DNA of 64,000 nt from positions 23,340,501-23,404,500 of the forward strand of contig NC_091256.1 in assembly GCF_042477335.2 (NCBI RefSeq), in the 5' to 3' direction. How positions within the stretch are numbered: position 1 is the stretch's first letter; every line of letters starts with the position of its first letter. The notes below the pieces were generated by a model. It was not told where the DNA came from. It was given only the letters and a program-made list of their open reading frames with translations, and did no database searches. Made by a program: the position numbers and the translations under genes. Shown one piece after another: positions 58,633 through 64,000 of this stretch. The stretch is from Ovis canadensis. Lineage: Eukaryota > Chordata > Mammalia > Artiodactyla > Bovidae.

Positions 58633-60176
58633 GCTGGGGTCCAGCCCTGGTGGATCTAGGGTAGTTCAAAGTGGGGACGGTGTTGGCGTCTGAGGAATTA
58701 ATTGTTTAATTAAAGATATGGAGGGAGATTAGAAAGAAATAGTGTAGTAGGAAAATAAGTGGAGAAAAAGAGGCTGAATAACTTGGTTTACGTGGAAAAC
58801 CAATAAAACTCCAAGACAAGGAGTTTGCACCACCTACGTAGGCCACAGGCGTCTTCCCATTCTCCCGAAGGAGAGGAGACACAAAGGCCTCCCCGGTCAG
58901 ATCTTAGAAGCCCCGGCAAAATTAGAAGGCTTGGCGAGCCTCCGTGCTCCAGATGGGAATTCAGCCAGGAAAGAAGAGAACGAGAAAAGACCACGTGGGG
59001 GAAACCAGTCTTTCCAGGAACTGGTCCATTTCTTTATTTTCCAGGTCCACTTTTATACTTTTAGTTATACATAGAGATAAATGTAAGAAACAGACTCACA
59101 CAGGGTCAGCTGCTCTGACCCTTATCTAAAGACAGTGTTCTCGGCATATCTTTGTTCTTACAAGGGTCTTACATTTGTCTTACAATATCTTCTGGTCTGG
59201 AGACCTATTAACATTTTATGGCCCCACCTTTCTTTCTACTGATAAAAGTTAATCAATCAGAAAACTTGTTTCCCCTTAAGATCTATTTAGTCTTAAGATA
59301 GTGATAAAGTTATATGTTCACATAGCAAGGACACAATGATTTATAACAAAGAAAGAGGAGTACAGTGATCTATAACAAAAGAGAAAATTAACTCAAAAGT
59401 CCAGTATTGCTAATATCAAAACTACTATATTTCTTTTTCTACATTCCAATTACATCAATTAACATACTCCCAGGTGCCTAAGGATATGGAGGCCTGGGGG
59501 CAATCATTAACTGAGCAATGAAACCCTTCACCAACATGATTTTTATCTTTAGAAAAACCCTGTGATAACTAAGTGAAGTGAAGTCGCTCAGTCGTGTCCG
59601 ACTCTTTGCGACCCCACGGACTGTAGCCTACTTTGCGACCCCACGGACTGTAGCCTACCAGGCTCCTCTGTCCATGGGATTTTCCAGGCAACAGTACTGG
59701 AGTGGATTGCCATTTCCTTCTCCATGGGATCTTCTCGACCCAGGGATTGAACCTGGGTCTCCTGCATTGTAGACAGACACTTTACTGTCTGAGCCACCAG
59801 GGAAGTCGGTTGAGAGGTTGTAAACAATCATGTACATAGTAGCAAGAGTGTGGATAATCCTGTCACACAAGCTAGTCTGCCAGCAGAGAGGTTTTTGGAC
59901 TGAAACACCCTTGTCACGCCCAGGAGATTTATTAACTGGAGTCCTAAGTTAACTCCTTTTCAGAGAGAGGTGGTGGGGGATAGCCCCCTGTATAATGTCA
60001 GAAAAGTAGGCGAAAAGCACAATGCAGTAAGGCAGGCAGACTCTGGTTTTGGGGCAGATGCATGAGCAGATCCAGCGAGGCTCCCTTAAGGCCCGACTTG
60101 CCTTTGCCCGTCGGGCCCCTTCACCTCATGACCTTTGCCACGGGCGGGACTCCTCGTGCTGGCTCCTGGCATCACA
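58633..60176 (-). mobile_element. solo LTR of a class II (ERVK-type) ruminant endogenous retrovirus, BTLTR1-like
   Basis: Read on the minus strand it opens 'tgtgatgccaggagccagca' at 60176 and closes '...ggctggacccca' at 58633, i.e. TG...CA ends. A TATAAAA box (about 59050-59056) and an AATAAA signal (about 59034-59040) sit close together, as in retroviral LTRs. Removing the SINE at 59575-59808 leaves about 1.3 kb. No gag/pol/env sequence adjoins it, so it is a solo LTR made by recombination. I could not see a matching 5-6 base target duplication, so the exact ends are uncertain. The family name is from memory. Confidence 0.75.
59575..59808 (-). mobile_element. Bov-A2/tA SINE inside the LTR, with internal 27-bp duplication
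   Basis: Antisense order: 'agtgaagtgaagtcgctcag', 'gtgtccgactctttgcgacc', 'ctcgacccagggattgaacc', 'tgtctgagccaccagggaag'. A 27-base piece at 59604-59630 is repeated exactly at 59631-59657. Low divergence; inserted after the LTR. Confidence 0.93.
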
Positions 60177-61761
60177 GCACAGAAAAGCAAAGCCAAGAAC
60201 AGAGTTCTTAACTATTTATTCAAGAAATATTTAAATGCTTTTGTAACTCTGTATGATCAGCAACACTTACATGGACAGGGGATGAAGACATGGCACAGTA
60301 AGTCAGAGAAAGACTTAAGGATGTAGAGTGGTGGTGTGGAATTTCCTTTTAAGAATGCTGTTCATAGCATTTTTGACGGGAAAAAGGATGATCAAGAATG
60401 TCAGATGACTAAGAGGTTGTGAAAAATGAGGAGAAATAAAATACTGGAATTTGCCAAGGTGGTCATTGGGAGAACAAACAGGACCATCAAGCATGAAGTT
60501 AGGAGAGTGAGGCAGCTTACAGCACAGCTGCACTGATTATGGGTTCATATTATGTCCCCGGGCAGATTCAAAGGGGAAAAGAACAATGATGATGATTATG
60601 TTTATTATTTTTGCAATTGTCTTTTTAGATTTAAATAATAAGCTTATAAAAGCAGTTTATTGGGGGCTTAATAATTTAACATTTGTTTCCTTTTGTAAAC
60701 AAAGAAAAGAGAAAATTGCATATTTCATTTCTGCTTTGCCTCAAGTTGCTGCTGCATGAAGTGTAATTTATAAAGCAGTGAGCCTGAGCATTGTGTGGCT
60801 CATAAATTATTTCTGAGAGCCTTCTAAAGGAAAAGTTGGAAATGCGTTGAGCAGTGGCAGCACCATTGAAATGTGTCTGATCTCCCATAGTGGCTGCTTA
60901 GAAATATAATGCTCGTTTGAATGTTTAGTTTAGTATTCTGGTTGACAAATCAGTCACATTACTTGCTAGTCACATCTCACGATTGTACGTCTTAAATGTA
61001 CTTTTTTTTGTTATTGTAGGATACCAGGACACTGATTTGCCTTGATAAAGTGAAATTTTCAAAGTTTACCAAGCTTCAGAAGCAAGTAAAATGGTCTTTT
61101 ACGTTTTAAAAGTTAAAAAATATTTTAAATTTTAATGCATTTATATACCTTAATTAATTAGAATTAAGTTTGTTTGTATAATAGAAATGAGTAAAGCTAA
61201 ATGTATCAACCAAATCAAAAGATCAACTTCTCTTTGCCCTTTGGTAAAGACTGTTTAACACCATAGTATAATCTCATAGTCTGTATAATATCTGTTATTA
61301 ATTGACTATTTGTGATTTTTCTTTACTTTAGCTGAACATTTTAACATAGAGGAAAATGACCATTGAATTGACTTTCTTCCCCCTCATGTTTCAGATTTCT
61401 GTGCTGCCATCTTGTATGAACATATCTGACTTTTCTCCTGAGCTAGCCTTCCCTTTCCTCACCATCTGATAGAGTTCAGTATTCAATCCTGTACAAAAGC
61501 ATGTAGGGCAGGGTAGCAGTCATGGGAGATAACAATACAAGTCAGTTCTATAGTTTTTAAAACAATATTTCCACTGGAATCAATGTACATCTTTGGCTAA
61601 AAATATTTTGTTCACTTTATGTGCACCAACAGAACATTCAAAATACGTTAGTAGAAACTCGCATGGTCTGAGTAGTGGAATTTTGATAGAATGAAAAGAA
61701 TGAGTCTTCTTTTAAGATTACAATATAATCTTAAAATACACAAAAGAAAGAAGATGCTTAC

Positions 61762-61800
61762 ACGCTCCTTGTATTTGAGAGCACTGATTCCTAAAAAGAA
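61762..61800 (-). promoter_or_regulatory. possible non-coding first exon of RGS21 with TATA element upstream
   Basis: On the minus strand a donor-like GTAAGC (61761-61756) follows a short stretch ending GGAGCGT. About 25-35 bases upstream of that stretch is a TATATAT core (61823-61829), well placed for a start near 61800. If spliced to the acceptor at 54622, the leader contains an in-frame TAG (61793-61791) and no ATG, leaving MPVK as the start. The segment could equally be an internal 29-nt exon (61762-61790) because it is also preceded by TTCTTTTTAG. No coding match supports it. Confidence 0.25.
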
Positions 61801-61814
61801 AGAATAAAATACAA

Positions 61815-61837
61815 ATTCAGGCTATATATGCCTGAAT
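61815..61837. repeat. inverted repeat around a TATATAT core
   Basis: Arms ATTCAGGC and GCCTGAAT (8 bases, perfect) flank TATATAT. It lies 25-50 bases upstream of the candidate RGS21 leader exon on the minus strand. Confidence 0.85.
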
Positions 61838-62175
61838 CAAAACTCTGTTACATCCAAATATGTTGCAGACATAGCAAACAGTGCCCTGTACTATTTTAAA
61901 GACCAGTGATTCCATTCCTTTTACAATATATTACTAAATCAGATACTTAAGCCATGATGCAAATTAAAGTTTATTTAATTCTGCTGTTACATCTAGATTC
62001 AGATTCCTACTAGGGATAACTTGACACACCCTCTTATAAGTTACCCAGAATCAAAAAGGAAAAAGGCAAAGAAAAATCTCACTAAGGCAACCAACTTTTT
62101 CCTCAAACACATAACAAGATTACTTCTTTTCTTCTTAGCCATGTATTTCCCCTTAGAAAATAATTTGCTGTCATG

Positions 62176-62230
62176 TATAATATATATATATGTATATCTG
62201 TCTTTGTATGTATATATATCCATATATATT
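62176..62230. repeat. TA/TG microsatellite
   Basis: Imperfect 'atatatatatgtatat' units. The Tyr/Ile-rich frames across it are artefacts. Confidence 0.85.
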
Positions 62231-62877
62231 TCAGCTTTTAAATGTGAAATATCTTTTCCTAGAATTGAGAAGGGGTAAAGGCAATGAACAGCTTTTCATT
62301 CTTTGTAGCAGGTATTAGTAAAATATCTGACTAGATACATCAAGATTTTAAACCATTTAATTTTTGAAAGGCTGAATGGGTTTCCCTTAATTTGCAGATT
62401 ACTGCTGGAAGAACTCTCTTTGCAATATTATGAAGTAGGCAGGAAGTCATCAAATATGTGCACTGCTGGGAATCAGACAGTAGCAACGTCTTCCATTGAA
62501 TTTATCACTTTGACTACTTGAGCCTTTTAATCTTCTGATCATTGGTGCTTAGGCTTGACTTATAGACTGGCTACAGGAAATTCAGAAATGTCATACGTAC
62601 ATTAATTTTCAATCAATTGATTTTTAGACAGTGTACTCTACACAGAAGGATATTATGAGTTGTTAGCCTATACTATTACAGTGAGTGTGCTTTCCTGAGC
62701 ACTAGTTTCCCATTGCTTATCCAGTAAGCCCACAGTCCTTAGCATGACAGCATGTAAATCACTTCTTTAAGACACAGATTTTTTTTTTCCTTTAGACAAA
62801 CTGAGTGCCTGCATTCCCTGAGGGTGCCTCTGCAATCTAACCATTCCATCCTTGGACTTTTTACTATTCTATCCATT

Positions 62878-62912
62878 TTCTTTCTTTCTTTCTTTCTTTT
62901 TTTTTTTTTTTT
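62878..62912. repeat. (TTTC)n and poly-T tract
   Basis: About five TTTC units followed by T16 or so, a low-complexity tract. Confidence 0.9.
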
Positions 62913-62957
62913 GTCTTTAGAAATATCTCTAAAAGCACAGCCTAAAAGTTGCCTTTA

Positions 62958-63175
62958 TGGAGAGTTCCTGGCTGGTCCACTGGTTAAGAATCCACCTGCC
63001 ACTGCAGGGGACACAGGTTTGATCCCTGGTCCAGGAGGAGAACACACGCCACAGGGCAGCTCAGCCCGTGAGCCACAGCTGCTGAATCCTGCTCTCCACA
63101 ACTAGAGAGTAACCCCTGCTCCTCGAAAGAAGAGAAAGCCCTCCCACAGCAACAAAGACCCTTCACGGTCAGTTG
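62958..63175 (+). mobile_element. CHR-type SINE
   Basis: 'agttcctggctggtccactg', 'gtttgatccctggtccagga', 'ccacaactagagagtaaccc', 'cccacagcaacaaagaccct': a near-complete CHR SINE with A/B-box-like head. Confidence 0.85.
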
Positions 63176-63179
63176 TAAA

Positions 63180-64000
63180 TCAATAGTTTTTCTTCAAGGT
63201 GCCTTTACTTAGAAGCCTTTGGTGTTCTTCGAAGAACCACTGTGTCATTCACCTTCAGTTGGTAATAGTGCAAGGCTCTTAGTATCTGTGTGCTTCTCGT
63301 CGCAGTCTGTGTCTCAATTTTCTTTTCTTTTCTGAGGCCAAGATAAAGTTTTGTTCATCTCACAGCACATGGCATAGTACCTTGCCCTCTAAGAATGCCC
63401 TCTGAATATTTAAAAAGAATAAAGTGAGCCAGATATGGTAGGAAACCATATAGAAATCTAGGAGACATATTGGAAATATTAAAGAACCCACAAGTAACAA
63501 TGAGGAGGGTAAATAAAATAATTAATGATAGTGATTCCCATTAGTAAGCCTCTACTGTATGCCAGATGTGTATATAGCTTTATACAGCGTGTTCAAGTTC
63601 ATTCTTATAAAAGCTCTAAGGTTCTCATTCCATGTGTGAGAAAACAAACTAAAAAAGTCAGTTTTTTCCTTCCAAAAGTTATTTGGTTTAAGTGATTTTG
63701 TAAGGAATTAAATATGGGCTTCCCAGATCCCAGAACCTATGTCTTTCCTTGCATATAATTTAAAATCTCTAATTAGATTAATCCTTTGCTGTAAAGGTAT
63801 TTGTAATAGCTTTAAAGGAACAAAGGTATCAAGCATTTTTCTAACAACCTATGAAATTATTATTTTATGGAAGATATGTCTGGGGGAATAATGTAATGAA
63901 TGTATTTATTCAGGATCAAATCTGAATACTCTTATTTGTAGATGCAGATATACTAATAAATATTTAATTGAGTATATGAAATAAAACATGAAAATAGAAT
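63180..64000. other. flank, MIR-like piece at 63535-63660, otherwise unique
   Basis: 'aagcctctactgtatgccag' and 'cattccatgtgtgagaaaac' resemble a diverged MIR. Nothing else was recognised up to the window end. Confidence 0.45.

Larger units (their letters stand above)
60190..62950. other. upstream flank of RGS21
   Basis: Unique DNA containing the candidate first exon/promoter near 61.8 kb, a TA/TG microsatellite (62176-62230) and a TTTC/T-run (62878-62912). No other gene was recognised. Confidence 0.5.

Noticed and set aside
1..64000. CRISPR arrays, operons, tRNA or rRNA genes
   Set aside because: Direct repeats found are SINE or microsatellite units without CRISPR spacing; tRNA-like boxes belong to SINEs; no rRNA-like stretch was seen.

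Overview
The window is nuclear DNA from a bovid ruminant (cattle, buffalo, sheep or goat group; I cannot tell which). The evidence is many copies of the ruminant RTE retroposon BovB, its derived SINEs (Bov-tA/Bov-A2 type), tRNA-derived CHR-type SINEs, a young L1 3' end and a retroviral LTR, together with spliced mammalian coding exons. There are no operons, CRISPR arrays or prokaryotic genes. Nearly all open frames are parts of retroposons, simple repeats or chance.

One host gene is recognisable: RGS21, on the minus strand. It has four coding exons at 54547-54557, 49941-50017, 46230-46396 and 27725-27937. Every junction has GT/AG signals and matching phase, and together they encode a 155-residue single-domain RGS protein, a GTPase-activating protein for G-protein alpha subunits. 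A 5' UTR segment adjoins the start codon (to about 54621). A possible non-coding first exon with a palindromic TATA element lies at 61.76-61.84 kb. The introns are about 18.3, 3.5 and 4.5 kb.

Layout: 0-27 kb is 3' of RGS21 and is dense in repeats. It holds a BovB copy at 5.05-7.49 kb, minus-strand BovB copies at 10.4-11.7 and 13.6-14.6 kb, and a three-layer nest at 15.1-19.66 kb (a plus BovB interrupted by a minus BovB and by an L1). Another BovB 3' end is at 24.15-24.9 kb. From 27.7 to 54.6 kb is RGS21 with its introns. The largest intron holds an almost repeat-free block (33.2-37.9 kb), BovB copies at 32.0-33.2, 38.8-39.7 and 40.2-40.7 kb, and a tandem SINE/microsatellite array at 41.7-42.5 kb. 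From 54.6 to 64 kb is the upstream flank, with a long alternating purine-pyrimidine tract (55.1-55.6 kb), a MaLR-like LTR (56.8-57.2 kb) and a minus-strand class II-type LTR carrying a SINE (58.6-60.2 kb).

The most interesting points are in RGS21. Exon 2 has two in-frame tandem acceptors 15 nt apart, and choosing the downstream one would delete the N-terminal di-cysteine segment. The reading frame also runs three codons (SRR) past the human C-terminus as I remember it. I found no previously undescribed system beyond these.
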